Source of the DNA: Hahella sp. HN01
GTDB lineage: Bacteria; Pseudomonadota; Gammaproteobacteria; Pseudomonadales; Oleiphilaceae
NCBI RefSeq assembly: GCF_018986435.1
Contig: NZ_JAHMIN010000017.1
Location: 10,191-74,190 of the forward strand
Reading direction: 5' to 3'
DNA: 64,000 bases
Every line of letters starts with the position of its first letter. Position 1 is the first letter of the stretch. The translations under genes were made by a program, and so were the position numbers. Below are positions 20,004-28,591 of this stretch, piece by piece. The notes under the pieces are model-generated. The model was not told where the DNA came from. It worked only from the letters and a program-made list of their open reading frames with translations, and searched no databases.

Positions 20004-20119
20004 TTCTTTTGAAAAAATGAAATGTCGGCGATGTCTGCGTCAGCACGGAGACAGGCCGGGGGAATTCGATGTATGGTTATGGGAGCCGCAGTTCCCGGCC
20101 ACGGGAGATAAACAATAAT

Positions 20120-22042
20120 ATGAGTACAGACAAAACTCTGGACCTGATCTGCCTCGGCAGAGCCGCCGTCGACATTTACGGCGAACAAATCGGCAGCCGA
20201 CTGGAAGACATGAGCAGCTTCGCCAAATACCTCGGCGGCTCCTCCGGCAACATCGCATATGGAACCGCCCGCCTGGGCCTGAAATCCGCCATGCTGACCC
20301 GCGTCGGCGACGAACACATGGGTCGTTTCGTACGCGAAGAACTGGCCCGCGCTGGCGTCGACGTCAGCCATGTGGTCACCGACAAAGAACGCCTGACCGG
20401 TCTGGTGCTTCTCGGCATCAAAGATAAAGACACGTTTCCACTGATTTTCTATCGCAACGACTGCGCTGACATGGCGGTGGACAGCGGTGACTTCACCCCC
20501 GAATTTATCGCGTCCTCCAAAGCCCTGTTGATCACCGGCACCCACTTCTCCACAGACCAGACTTACCGCGCCAGCATGACAGCGCTGGAATATGCGAAAG
20601 CCGCCGGCGCCAGGCGGATTCTCGATATCGATTACCGCCCGGTGCTGTGGGGTCTGACCAGCCTCGGCGACGGCGAAACCCGCTTTATTTCCAGCGAAGG
20701 CGTCACTCGGCATTTGCAAAGCATCCTGCCCCACTTCGACTTGATTGTGGGCACCGAGGAAGAAGTGCATATCGCTGGCGGCAGTACAGACACAATCACC
20801 GCCCTGCAGGCGATTCGCGCGCTGACCGGCGCCACCATCGTCTTGAAACTGGGCGCCCAGGGCTGCACCGTGCTTGACGGCGAAATTCCCGCCAGCGCGG
20901 AGGCCTTCGAAGTGTATTCCGGCGTGCGCGTGGACGTGCTCAATGTGCTCGGCGCCGGCGACGCCTTTATGAGCGGTTTTCTGCGCGGCTGGCTGCGCGG
21001 CGAATCCTATGAGCGCTGCTGCGCCTACGCCAACGCCTGCGGCGCCCTGGTGGTGTCCCGGCACAGCTGCGCGCCAGCCATTCCCAGCGCGGAAGAGCTG
21101 GACGACTATATGGCGCGGGCGCAATCCATTCCCCGTCCGGATCTGGACGAGCGGCTGAACTATCTGCATCGGGTCACCACCCAGCGCAACAGCGCCCAGT
21201 GGAGCGATCTGTGCATTCTGGCTTTCGATCATCGCAAGCAACTGTTCGACATGGCGCGGGAAGAAGGCGCAGAACTGTCCCGCATCAAGCAGCTAAAACG
21301 CTTGCTGGTAAAAGCGACGGAGTTGGGGGCCAAAGGCATCGGCGACAGTCAGGTCGGCGTCCTGGTTGACGACACCTATGGACAGGACGCGCTCAATGAC
21401 GTCAGCGGGCGCGGTTGGTGGATTGGTCGCCCGGTGGAGTTTCCCAGCTCACGCCCCTTGGAATTGGAAGGCGGCCGCAGCGTCAGCGCGCGCCTGAAAA
21501 CCTGGCCCAAAGAGCATATCGTCAAATGCCTGGTGTTCTACCACCCGGAAGACTGCATCGACCTGCGCATGGCGCAGGAGCGTCAGGTGCGCGAACTGTA
21601 CAAAGCCTGCTGCGATTCCGGTCATGAAATGCTGCTGGAGCTGATTCCGCCTCGTGACCAGAACGTTACCGACAATGTTTATATCGACGCCATGGCCCGC
21701 TTCTACAACCTTGGCGTCAAGCCGGACTGGTGGAAACTGCCGCCGCAATCGCCCGCCAACTGGCGCCGCATCAGCGACCTGATCGCACAACGCTCGCCCC
21801 ATTGCCGCGGCGTGGTGATGCTGGGGCTGGACGCGCCGGCGGAAGAGCTGAAAAAAGGCTTTATGGACAGCGCCGGCTTCGACATCTGCAAAGGTTTCGC
21901 CGTAGGTCGCACAATTTTCAGCGTCCCCAGCCGCAAGTGGCTGCGCGGCGAATTCAACGACCAGGAGCTGATCGACGCGGTCGCCGCCAATTACCTGGAG
22001 CTGGTCGCCTGCTGGAAGCAACGCAACAGCCTGCAGCCCTAG
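20120..22042 (+). CDS. iolC: Fused 5-dehydro-2-deoxygluconokinase (IolC) and DUF2090 aldolase-like domain
   Basis: 640 residues from the ATG at 20120 (GGGAGA upstream). Residues about 7-330 are a PfkB/ribokinase-type kinase with LGGSSGNIA and the anion-hole motif GAGDAF (catalytic D281). They phosphorylate 2-deoxy-5-keto-gluconate. Residues about 350-640 are DUF2090, related to class I aldolases and thought to split the phosphorylated product into dihydroxyacetone phosphate and malonate semialdehyde, the job of IolJ in Bacillus. Both steps are thus on one chain, as in many proteobacteria. It is the first gene of iolC-iolD-iolE-iolA. The DUF2090 function is family inference. Confidence 0.9.
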   Translation: MSTDKTLDLICLGRAAVDIYGEQIGSRLEDMSSFAKYLGGSSGNIAYGTARLGLKSAMLTRVGDEHMGRFVREELARAGVDVSHVVTDKERLTGLVLLGIKDKDTFPLIFYRNDCADMAVDSGDFTPEFIASSKALLITGTHFSTDQTYRASMTALEYAKAAGARRILDIDYRPVLWGLTSLGDGETRFISSEGVTRHLQSILPHFDLIVGTEEEVHIAGGSTDTITALQAIRALTGATIVLKLGAQGCTVLDGEIPASAEAFEVYSGVRVDVLNVLGAGDAFMSGFLRGWLRGESYERCCAYANACGALVVSRHSCAPAIPSAEELDDYMARAQSIPRPDLDERLNYLHRVTTQRNSAQWSDLCILAFDHRKQLFDMAREEGAELSRIKQLKRLLVKATELGAKGIGDSQVGVLVDDTYGQDALNDVSGRGWWIGRPVEFPSSRPLELEGGRSVSARLKTWPKEHIVKCLVFYHPEDCIDLRMAQERQVRELYKACCDSGHEMLLELIPPRDQNVTDNVYIDAMARFYNLGVKPDWWKLPPQSPANWRRISDLIAQRSPHCRGVVMLGLDAPAEELKKGFMDSAGFDICKGFAVGRTIFSVPSRKWLRGEFNDQELIDAVAANYLELVACWKQRNSLQP

Positions 22043-22052
22043 ACGATTTCCT

Positions 22053-22075
22053 TATTAATCAGGCAGACAAATAGC
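22053..22075 (+). repeat. Copy 2 of the 23-bp interspersed repeat
   Basis: TATTAATCAGGCAG followed by ACAAATAGC, 10 bp after the iolC stop. It is identical to copy 3 at 24993-25015. Part of it forms the left arm of a perfect hairpin (22063-22093). Confidence 0.9.
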
Positions 22076-22093
22076 TTCCCTCTATTTGTCTGC
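22063..22093 (+). other. Perfect 12-bp hairpin in the iolC-iolD gap
   Basis: GCAGACAAATAG (22063-22074) pairs exactly with CTATTTGTCTGC (22082-22093) over a 7-nt loop CTTCCCT. No U-tract follows, so it is more likely an mRNA-stability or processing element than a terminator. iolD starts 101 bp later. Confidence 0.8.
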
Positions 22094-22194
22094 AACGACA
22101 GGCACTGCACAGGTCAGGTCCTGTCTCCCGTGAAACAGACAGAGATGGCGAACGGACCGACGTCCGGATCAGCAAAGACGAGAGGCTAAGCCGA

Positions 22195-24045
22195 ATGAAA
22201 ACAATAAGACTGACTATGGCGCAGGCGGTGATCAAATATATGATCGCGCAAAAGGTCGACGTGGATGGCGAAATCAAACCTTTATTCGCAGGGATGTGGG
22301 CGATCTTCGGCCACGGCAACGTCGCCGGTCTGGGCGAAGCGCTGCATCATGTGCGCGATGCGCTTCCCACCTATCGCGCCCATAACGAACAGGGCATGGC
22401 CCACGCCGCGATCGCCTACGCCAAGACGCAGAATCGCCGTCAGATGATGGCCTGCACTGCGTCCGCCGGACCCGGCTCGGTGAATATGGTGACCGCCGCC
22501 GCCGTGGCGCACGTCAATCGCATCCCTGTGCTGTTTCTTCCCGGCGACACCTTCGCCACCCGCATACCCGATCCGGTGCTGCAGCAGGTGGAGAATTTCC
22601 ACGACTACACCCTGACTTCCAATGATTGCTTCAAACCGGTGAGCCGTTTCTTTGATCGCATCACTCGCCCAGAACAATTACTGGCGTCGTTACCGCAGGC
22701 CTTGCGTGTCTTAACAGACCCCGTCGAATGCGGCCCGGTGACTTTGGCGCTGCCGCAGGATGTGCAGACCATGGCGTTCGATTACCCGGAAAGTTTCTTT
22801 GCGGAGAAAATCCATCGGCTGCGTCGTCAGGCGCCAGACGCCACAGAACTGGCTGACGCCATCGCCATGATCAAAGCCTCGAAAAAGCCGTTGCTGGTCG
22901 CTGGCGGCGGCGTGCATTACTCCGGCGCCCTGGCGGAGCTGGACAGCCTGGCCTCCACTTATGCATTGCCTGTAGGGGAAACCCAGGCGGGCAAAGGCGC
23001 CCTGCCCTGGGATCATCGTCAAAACATCGGTTCGCTGGGCGTCACCGGCGCCGCCTCCACCAATGCGCTCGCTGCGGAGGCGGATCTGATCATCGCCGTC
23101 GGCACGCGTCTGGGCGATTTCGCTTCCGGTTCCCGTGCGATCATTGACCCCGACGCCAGCTTGCTAAGCATCAATGTCGCCTCTTTTGACGCCGTCAAAC
23201 ACAAGGGACAGCCCCTGGTGGGCGACGCCAGACTGACGCTGGCGCAATTGCAAGATGCTCTGGGCGACTGGCGCCCCGACGGAGAGTGGATTGAAAAGGC
23301 AGAACGCTTACGCGCGCAGTGGCATAAGTCCGTGGACAACGCCACCGCCGACCATCAGGCGGACCTGCCTACGGATGCAGAAGTGGTCGGCGCGGTCAAT
23401 CGCGCTGCGGGGGAAAAAGACATTGTGGTTTGCGCCGCCGGCGGTCTGCCGGGAGATCTGCAGAAGCTCTGGCGCACCCGCTATGACAGAGGCTATCACC
23501 TGGAGTACGGCTATTCCTGCATGGGTTATGAGCTGGCGGGAGGCGTCGGCGCCAAAATGGCGAAGCCGGATTCGGAAGTGTTCGTCATGGTCGGCGACGG
23601 CTCTTATCTGATGCTCAATTCCGAAATCGCCACCTCCGTCATGTTGGGGCAGAAAATCATCATTGTGGTGCTGGATAACCGTGGCTTTGGATGTATTCAT
23701 CGTCTGCAACAAGCCTGCGGCGGTCCCGGTTTCAATAACCTGCTGGACGATTGCCTCACCACTGACGGCGGCGCGCCCAAAATCGACTTCGCCGCCCACG
23801 GCGCCGCGCTGGGCGCCAAATCGGAAAGCGTGCGCAATATCAAGGAGCTGGAGGCCGCCCTGGAGCGCGCCAAGGCGTCCGACATCAGTTATCTGATCGC
23901 TATCGACACCGATCCCCTGAAAGTCACTGAAGACGGCGGGGCCTGGTGGGACGTGGCGGTCGCGGAAGTATCCGAACGTCCGCAGGTCGAAGAGGCCCGC
24001 CGCCGTTACGAGAGCTTCAAAGCTCGTCAGTTCAAAAATCTGTAA
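22195..24045 (+). CDS. iolD: 3D-(3,5/4)-trihydroxycyclohexane-1,2-dione hydrolase
   Basis: 616 residues, a usual length for IolD. Thiamine-diphosphate enzyme: N-terminal Pyr domain with the catalytic Glu in HNEQGMAHAA (E65), a central domain (KKPLLVAGGG onward) and a C-terminal PP domain with the Mg/ThDP motif MVGDGSYLMLNSEIAT running to LDNRGFG. It opens the ring of trihydroxycyclohexane-dione to give 5-deoxy-D-glucuronate in the cytoplasm. The ATG at 22195 is supported by AGAGGC upstream. The product needs IolB for the next step, and no iolB is in this window. Confidence 0.94.
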   Translation: MKTIRLTMAQAVIKYMIAQKVDVDGEIKPLFAGMWAIFGHGNVAGLGEALHHVRDALPTYRAHNEQGMAHAAIAYAKTQNRRQMMACTASAGPGSVNMVTAAAVAHVNRIPVLFLPGDTFATRIPDPVLQQVENFHDYTLTSNDCFKPVSRFFDRITRPEQLLASLPQALRVLTDPVECGPVTLALPQDVQTMAFDYPESFFAEKIHRLRRQAPDATELADAIAMIKASKKPLLVAGGGVHYSGALAELDSLASTYALPVGETQAGKGALPWDHRQNIGSLGVTGAASTNALAAEADLIIAVGTRLGDFASGSRAIIDPDASLLSINVASFDAVKHKGQPLVGDARLTLAQLQDALGDWRPDGEWIEKAERLRAQWHKSVDNATADHQADLPTDAEVVGAVNRAAGEKDIVVCAAGGLPGDLQKLWRTRYDRGYHLEYGYSCMGYELAGGVGAKMAKPDSEVFVMVGDGSYLMLNSEIATSVMLGQKIIIVVLDNRGFGCIHRLQQACGGPGFNNLLDDCLTTDGGAPKIDFAAHGAALGAKSESVRNIKELEAALERAKASDISYLIAIDTDPLKVTEDGGAWWDVAVAEVSERPQVEEARRRYESFKARQFKNL

Positions 24046-24076
24046 TCACTTTTGGCGGAATATCTGGAGATTTCTC

Positions 24077-24976
24077 ATGAGCGTACGTATCGGCATCAAC
24101 CCTCTGACCTGGACTAACGACGACCTGCCCTCCCTGGGCGGCGACACGCCGCTGGAAGTGTGCCTCAGCGAAGGTAAACAGGCGGGCTTCGCCGGTTTTG
24201 AGCTAGGGCACAAGTTCCCGCGCACGCCGGAAGCGCTGGGACCGATTCTGGACCATCACGGACTGCGTCTGGTGTCCGGCTGGTTTAGCGGCCAACTCCT
24301 GGAGCGCAGCGTGGAAGCGGAAATCGCCGCCATTCAGGATCACCTGCATCTGCTGAAATCCCTTGGCGCTACGGCGATGGTGTATTGCGAGGTCACAGGC
24401 TGCGTGCATGGCGATCAAAACACGCCGGTGTCTCACCGTCCACGTCTGGCGGAAGACCAGTGGGAAACCTTCGGCGCCAAGCTGACGCAAGTGGCGGATT
24501 ACTGCCTGGAGCAAGGCGTGAAGATCGCCTATCACCATCACATGGGCACCGTGGTGGAAACTGAAGAGGAGATCGACGCGCTGATGGCCAACACTGGCGA
24601 CTCCGTGGGCCTGCTGCTCGACACCGGGCATCTTACCTACGCAGGCGGCGATCCCATTGCGGTGCAGCAACGCCACGCGGATCGCATCAACCATGTGCAC
24701 TGCAAAGACATTCGCATGCAAGTGCTGGCGGACGCCAAAAACCGGGATCTGAGTTTTCTGGATGCTGTGCTCAACGGCGTGTTCACGGTTCCCGGCGATG
24801 GCGGCGTTGACTATGCGACCCTGTTCAAAGGCCTGCAAGCCAGCGGCTACAAAGGCTGGCTGGTGGTGGAAGCGGAACAGGACCCCGCCGTCGCCCATCC
24901 GCTGACCTACGCCACACTGGGCGCCAACAACCTGAAGCGGCTATGCGCCGAGGCGGGCATTACGCTATCGGAATAA
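24077..24976 (+). CDS. iolE: myo-Inosose-2 dehydratase
   Basis: 299 residues, matching IolE (about 297). TIM-barrel metalloenzyme: the start RIGINPLTWTNDDLPSLGGD is the standard IolE N-terminus. Metal-ligand candidates appear in YHHHMGTVVE, LLLDTGHLTYAGGD, NHVHCKDIR and VVEAEQDP. It dehydrates scyllo-inosose to trihydroxycyclohexane-dione, the substrate of IolD. It follows iolD by 31 bp with GGAG near the start. Closely related barrel proteins (IolH, IolI) lie in the same island but lack these exact segments. Confidence 0.94.
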   Translation: MSVRIGINPLTWTNDDLPSLGGDTPLEVCLSEGKQAGFAGFELGHKFPRTPEALGPILDHHGLRLVSGWFSGQLLERSVEAEIAAIQDHLHLLKSLGATAMVYCEVTGCVHGDQNTPVSHRPRLAEDQWETFGAKLTQVADYCLEQGVKIAYHHHMGTVVETEEEIDALMANTGDSVGLLLDTGHLTYAGGDPIAVQQRHADRINHVHCKDIRMQVLADAKNRDLSFLDAVLNGVFTVPGDGGVDYATLFKGLQASGYKGWLVVEAEQDPAVAHPLTYATLGANNLKRLCAEAGITLSE

Positions 24977-24992
24977 GCGCCAGCATCCACCC

Positions 24993-25015
24993 TATTAATC
25001 AGGCAGACAAATAGC
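24993..25015 (+). repeat. Copy 3 of the 23-bp interspersed repeat
   Basis: Identical to copy 2 and, like it, placed just after a stop codon (16 bp after iolE) within the same operon. Here the right arm of the copy-2 hairpin is absent. Confidence 0.9.
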
Positions 25016-25053
25016 AAAATCCGGCCCGGCATGGGCCCTGCATCTCCGATGAC

Positions 25054-25075
25054 GCGCGCCTCTGCGCAGGCGCGC
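25054..25075 (+). other. GC-rich hairpin just upstream of iolA
   Basis: GCGCGCC (25054-25060) pairs with GGCGCGC (25069-25075) across TCTGCGCA. It ends 26 bp before the preferred iolA ATG and only 8 bp before an alternative ATG at 25084. It could restrict translation from the earlier start. Confidence 0.5.
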
Positions 25076-25101
25076 CGCAGCAAATGAAAAAGGTATTCGA
25101 C

Positions 25102-26604
25102 ATGCAAACTCTTGGTAACTTCATCAACGGCGTTCGTTGCGACAGCGCCTCGGGCCGCGTCGGTCCGGTTTTCAATCCCGCCACCGGCGAGCAACGCCTG
25201 AACGTCGCCCTGTCCAGCGCTGACGAGACCCGCGCAGCCATTACAGCGGCGGAAACCGCGTTCGCCAGTTGGAAGGAAGTCACGCCGCTGCGCCGCGCCC
25301 GCGTCATGTTCAAATTCAAGGAGCTGATGGAGAAGCACGCTGACGAGCTGGCGGAGTTAATCACGCTGGAGCACGGTAAAGTGTTCTCCGACGCCCAGGG
25401 CGAACTGGTGCGGGGCCTGGAAGTCGTCGAATTCGCCTGCGGCATTCCGCACCTGCAAAAAGGCGAGCACAGCCTCAATGTGGGCCGTGGCGTTGACAGC
25501 TACAGCCTGATGCAGCCTTTAGGGGTTTGCGCCGGCATCTCTCCATTCAATTTCCCAGCCATGGTGCCCATGTGGATGTTCCCGGTAGCGATCGCCTGCG
25601 GCAATACCTTTGTGATGAAGCCATCGGAAAAAGATCCGTCAGTTCCATTGCGTCTGGCTGAACTGCTGAAAGAAGCCGGTCTGCCCGACGGTGTTTTTAA
25701 CGTAGTGAACGGCGACAAAGAAGCCGTCGACGTGCTGCTGACCGACGAGCGCGTGCAGGCGGTCAGCTTCGTCGGCTCCACGCCTATCGCCGAATACATC
25801 TACGCCACCGCGTCCGCGCATGGAAAGCGGGTGCAGGCTCTCGGCGGCGCTAAAAACCACATGGTGGTCATGCCGGACGCCGATCCTGAGCAGGTCGTCG
25901 GCTCATTAGTAGGCGCCGCCTACGGTTCCGCGGGAGAGCGCTGCATGGCGATCTCCGTCGCAGTCTGCGTGGGCGATGAGGTGGCGGACACCCTGGTCAG
26001 CCGCCTGCAAAGCGAAATCGATAGCATGCGCGTCGGTCCCGGTCTGGGCCTGCCGGAAGAAGCCCACATGGGACCATTGGTGTCGAAAGAGCACGCCGCC
26101 AAGGTGCGCAGTTATATTGGTTCGGGCATCGAAGAAGGCGCCGCGCTGATTCGCGACGGCCGCGACTTCGTCTGCGCCGGCAATGAGAAAGGATATTTCG
26201 TCGGCCCCACACTGTTCGATCATGTGAAGCCGAACATGCGCATCTACAAAGAGGAAATCTTCGGACCGGTATTGTGCGTAGTGCGCGTCGACAGCTACGC
26301 GGAAGCCATTCGCCTGATCAATGAGCACGAATACGGCAACGGCACGGCGATCTTCACCCGCGACGGCGACACCGCCCGTCAGTTCTGCGAGGAAATCCAG
26401 GTCGGCATGGTCGGCGTCAACGTCCCCATCCCCGTCCCCATGGCCTTCCACAGCTTCGGCGGCTGGAAACGCTCCCTGTTCGGCCCCCTGCACATGCACG
26501 GCCCGGACGGCGTACGCTTCTACACACGCATGAAAACCATCACCAGCCGCTGGCCAACAGGCCTCCGCGCCGGCGCCGAGTTTTCCATGCCGACGATGAA
26601 GTAA
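25102..26604 (+). CDS. iolA: Methylmalonate/malonate semialdehyde dehydrogenase (CoA-acylating)
   Basis: 500 residues from the ATG at 25102, chosen because AAAGG lies 8 bp ahead and the length fits the family; an ATG at 25084 adds six residues. ALDH superfamily with nucleophile C281 in GSAGERCMAIS. It carries the MMSDH-specific GGAKNH (248-253) in place of the usual ALDH glutamate motif. It converts malonate semialdehyde (and methylmalonate semialdehyde) to acetyl-CoA (propionyl-CoA) with NAD+ and CoA. That completes inositol breakdown, and it can also serve valine catabolism (mmsA). It is the last gene of iolC-iolD-iolE-iolA. Confidence 0.93.
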   Translation: MQTLGNFINGVRCDSASGRVGPVFNPATGEQRLNVALSSADETRAAITAAETAFASWKEVTPLRRARVMFKFKELMEKHADELAELITLEHGKVFSDAQGELVRGLEVVEFACGIPHLQKGEHSLNVGRGVDSYSLMQPLGVCAGISPFNFPAMVPMWMFPVAIACGNTFVMKPSEKDPSVPLRLAELLKEAGLPDGVFNVVNGDKEAVDVLLTDERVQAVSFVGSTPIAEYIYATASAHGKRVQALGGAKNHMVVMPDADPEQVVGSLVGAAYGSAGERCMAISVAVCVGDEVADTLVSRLQSEIDSMRVGPGLGLPEEAHMGPLVSKEHAAKVRSYIGSGIEEGAALIRDGRDFVCAGNEKGYFVGPTLFDHVKPNMRIYKEEIFGPVLCVVRVDSYAEAIRLINEHEYGNGTAIFTRDGDTARQFCEEIQVGMVGVNVPIPVPMAFHSFGGWKRSLFGPLHMHGPDGVRFYTRMKTITSRWPTGLRAGAEFSMPTMK

Positions 26605-26634
26605 TCTCCACTGGAGCGATCCAAGCTCATTAAA

Positions 26635-26665
26635 GAGAACTATCCGCATTAGGTGGATAGTTCTC
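26635..26665 (+). terminator. Hairpin after iolA, possible terminator
   Basis: GAGAACTATCC (26635-26645) pairs perfectly with GGATAGTTCTC (26655-26665) across a 9-nt loop, 30 bp after the iolA stop. It lacks a U-tract, so it may protect the 3' end or act with Rho rather than terminate alone. Confidence 0.55.
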
Positions 26666-26830
26666 AGTGAGCAAGAAACTCATACATCATCAATTCCAGT
26701 TCAAGAAATAGAAGCAAACACACTACGTACCTTTTAAGCGCGAGTTGAAGATTTGACGACAGCGCCAAGAAGAAATAGCTTTTTGAACTCTCCGTCAGTA
26801 TGTAGATGAGGCTCTTGAATTTAGGATGAA

Positions 26831-27067
26831 ATGGTAATGAAACGCGAACCTAAAAAAGTCCAGTGGACCCGTGCAGAGGCTCCAAAAAAAGCAGGGCGTT
26901 ACGTTGTAGCTATTGAGCATGAGTGCGGGCTGGGGGCTTACGACTTCAGTGCGTGGAGCCCTCTCGAAGGCTGGGAAATCAAGGATCAATCAGGAAAGAT
27001 CGTTGCGTTTATCGACTTTGATGATGTCGCTGAGTTGCTTCCATATGCATGGGAAGATCAAGAATAA
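26831..27067 (+). CDS. Small hypothetical protein
   Basis: 78 residues; the ATG at 26831 is preceded by AGGA, and a second ATG at 26837 is possible. The text is soluble and acidic toward the end (GKIVAFIDFDDVAELLPYAWEDQE), with a Trp-rich middle. No family is recognised and no signal or membrane segment is seen. It stands alone between the inositol island and a small membrane protein gene. Coding is supported mainly by a sensible composition and a ribosome site. Confidence 0.55.
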   Translation: MVMKREPKKVQWTRAEAPKKAGRYVVAIEHECGLGAYDFSAWSPLEGWEIKDQSGKIVAFIDFDDVAELLPYAWEDQE

Positions 27068-27116
27068 CTCTCCCTGCTCAGAACTCCTGATCGCTTTCTG
27101 ACATTTACTAAAAACA

Positions 27117-27144
27117 ATCCCGGACTGGCCAACCATTCCGGGAT
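27117..27144 (-). terminator. Hairpin with minus-strand U-tract
   Basis: ATCCCGGA (27117-27124) pairs with TCCGGGAT (27137-27144). On the minus strand the stem is followed by TGTTTTT, so it would stop minus-strand transcription, for example from the small gene at 27491-27649. It also follows the plus-strand gene ending at 27067. Confidence 0.5.
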
Positions 27145-27222
27145 ACTGCAAACTATCCGTCCCGTCGACGTTTACCCGAAACGTCGCGTCAACTCACCAC
27201 CCGGAGTACAGAGACAACGCCC

Positions 27223-27441
27223 ATGCAGCAACGAGATTTGGAATTCTTTCGTCCCGTATGGAGACGTGTCGCCATCACGGTATTCTGCTTGTTCTGGGCG
27301 ACGCTTGAATGGGCCACCGGCGAACCTCTGTGGGGCATGCTCGCCAGCGGCGCAGCGCTTTATTGCTACTGGCAGTTATTTTATGCGTTTGATGCAAATG
27401 TGGGGGCGAACAACGAGGAAAATTCCGACGCGGGCAAATAA
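27223..27441 (+). CDS. Small inner-membrane protein, unknown function
   Basis: 72 residues. Two hydrophobic stretches (about 14-30, VAITVFCLFWATLEWATG, and 35-53, LWGMLASGAALYCYWQLF) suggest a two-helix membrane protein with an acidic C-terminal tail (NNEENSDAGK). I do not recognise the family. It is close to and convergent with another small membrane-protein gene on the minus strand. Confidence 0.55.
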   Translation: MQQRDLEFFRPVWRRVAITVFCLFWATLEWATGEPLWGMLASGAALYCYWQLFYAFDANVGANNEENSDAGK

Positions 27442-27490
27442 CGCATCGCGTCGTTAGTAGTTGGATTAGACTGCCGCGTCCTTGAAGACC

Positions 27491-27649
27491 TCACCCACCT
27501 GAACTGGGTTTGATAACCTTGGTCCACAGGAGATAGGCGCCGATGGCCAGTACGGCGAAGAACACCAGCTTGCCGATCAGTTTGAACGCCCACCAGGCGA
27601 CGACGATAACCAGTACGCATCCGACAAGAAACAGCAGTTTTTTTAACAT
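27491..27649 (-). CDS. 52-residue hydrophobic membrane peptide
   Basis: Reads MLKKLLFLVGCVLVIVVAWW, then AFKLIGKLVFFAVLAIGAYL, then LWTKVIKPSSGG and TGA. It starts with a positively charged KK, has two hydrophobic segments split by a K/G turn, and ends with a basic/polar tail: a typical small two-helix membrane protein. The ribosome site is weak (GAGAACC). Composition argues for coding, but its short length leaves doubt. No homologue is recognised. Confidence 0.5.
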   Translation of the reverse strand: MLKKLLFLVGCVLVIVVAWWAFKLIGKLVFFAVLAIGAYLLWTKVIKPSSGG

Positions 27650-27742
27650 CAAAGGTTCTCGAAAACAGTAGAAAGTCTTGGCGTCATAATGGCTTATGCG
27701 CGAGGAGATTTAAATACAAAAATCTCTGGCGAACGCCGTTAA

Positions 27743-28489
27743 TTAAAGCTCCGGCGCCCGATTCATTTCCTTGTAATAAATATACTTGCTGGAGACTTTC
27801 CCCGTTGCGGCGAACCACTGCTCCAGATAAGGCCCCATCCAGATCGCATCGCCCTGTTCCACCAGATGCCAGTCGCTTCCCAGACGGTAGACGCCCTGCC
27901 CCTGCAGAAAGTACAGACCATGCTCCATGAAATGCATTTCCACTATTGGCAGCGTGGCGCCAGGTTGAAACTCAAATACATTGACGCCCCAATCCCATGC
28001 CGGCGCGTCTGGCAACAGCGCTTGCAGCAACGCGCCATCATCGCCAAGAAAGGGTTTCGCAGGGACTTGCGTCAGGGAGCTGGCAAAGGACGTGACCGCA
28101 TCCGTCGCCTCCGGCAGCGGCGCATATTTTTTCTGAAACGCCAGTAGCCGCGCCGAGTCGCCCTGGTTCACCAGCTCAAAGCGCTCTCCCGCCTTCAAGT
28201 GCGCCAAACCGTCCTGCTGTAAACGATGGGTCTCGCCACTAAAACTCAGCGCTATTTCTCCTTCCAGCACCAGCAACAAAAACTCATCTGACGGGCTCTC
28301 CGAACAAAAACTACCGCCGGCTTTCATATTCACCAGAAACTGACAAAACTTCGCTCCCATTTCCGGAGACGCCGTATAAATCACCTGACAGTTTTTCCAT
28401 TGCGGCAAATTCAACGGCACGTGAGAGTCGGGACACATCAGAGAATAGTTGCGGGACAATTTACTGCGGGTAGCGCCGGTCAGGGTCAT
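27743..28489 (-). CDS. allE: Bicupin (S)-ureidoglycine aminohydrolase-like protein
   Basis: 248 residues from the ATG at 28489 (AAGG 7 bp ahead). Two cupin domains. The second holds the AllE/YlbA signature EMHFMEHGLYFLQGQGVYRL, then GDAIWMGPYLEQWFAATG and YIYYKEMNRAPEL. AllE releases ammonia from (S)-ureidoglycine in allantoin/purine breakdown, using a Mn site formed by Glu/His residues such as those in EMHFMEHG. No other allantoin genes are nearby, so the family is firm but the physiological role is inferred. It was also considered as the missing IolB, which it does not resemble. Confidence 0.85.
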   Translation of the reverse strand: MTLTGATRSKLSRNYSLMCPDSHVPLNLPQWKNCQVIYTASPEMGAKFCQFLVNMKAGGSFCSESPSDEFLLLVLEGEIALSFSGETHRLQQDGLAHLKAGERFELVNQGDSARLLAFQKKYAPLPEATDAVTSFASSLTQVPAKPFLGDDGALLQALLPDAPAWDWGVNVFEFQPGATLPIVEMHFMEHGLYFLQGQGVYRLGSDWHLVEQGDAIWMGPYLEQWFAATGKVSSKYIYYKEMNRAPEL

Positions 28490-28591
28490 GTGTTTACCTT
28501 CGTTGTTATATTTGCGTAACGCGATAAACATTATAGCGACCTATCCCAACATCGACGCCCCCCTCTTTTGCTGTGAGCAAAACGCTACTGA

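Larger units (their letters stand above)
19752..20119. other. Control region upstream of iolC
   Basis: 368 bp without a gene. It holds two inositol operator candidates at 19810-19825 and 19988-20003, and an AT-rich stretch around 19960-20020 suited to a promoter. This marks a second transcription unit starting with iolC. No clear terminator for iolG was seen. Confidence 0.7.

Noticed and set aside
19985-21241. Minus-strand open frame of 418 codons
   Set aside because: Antisense to the well-supported iolC kinase domain; composition is that of a shadow frame in GC-rich DNA.
27743-28489. The missing iolB
   Set aside because: It is a cupin protein near the inositol genes, but it is a bicupin with the AllE signature (EMHFMEHG...VYRL, YYKEMNR) rather than the IolB pattern.
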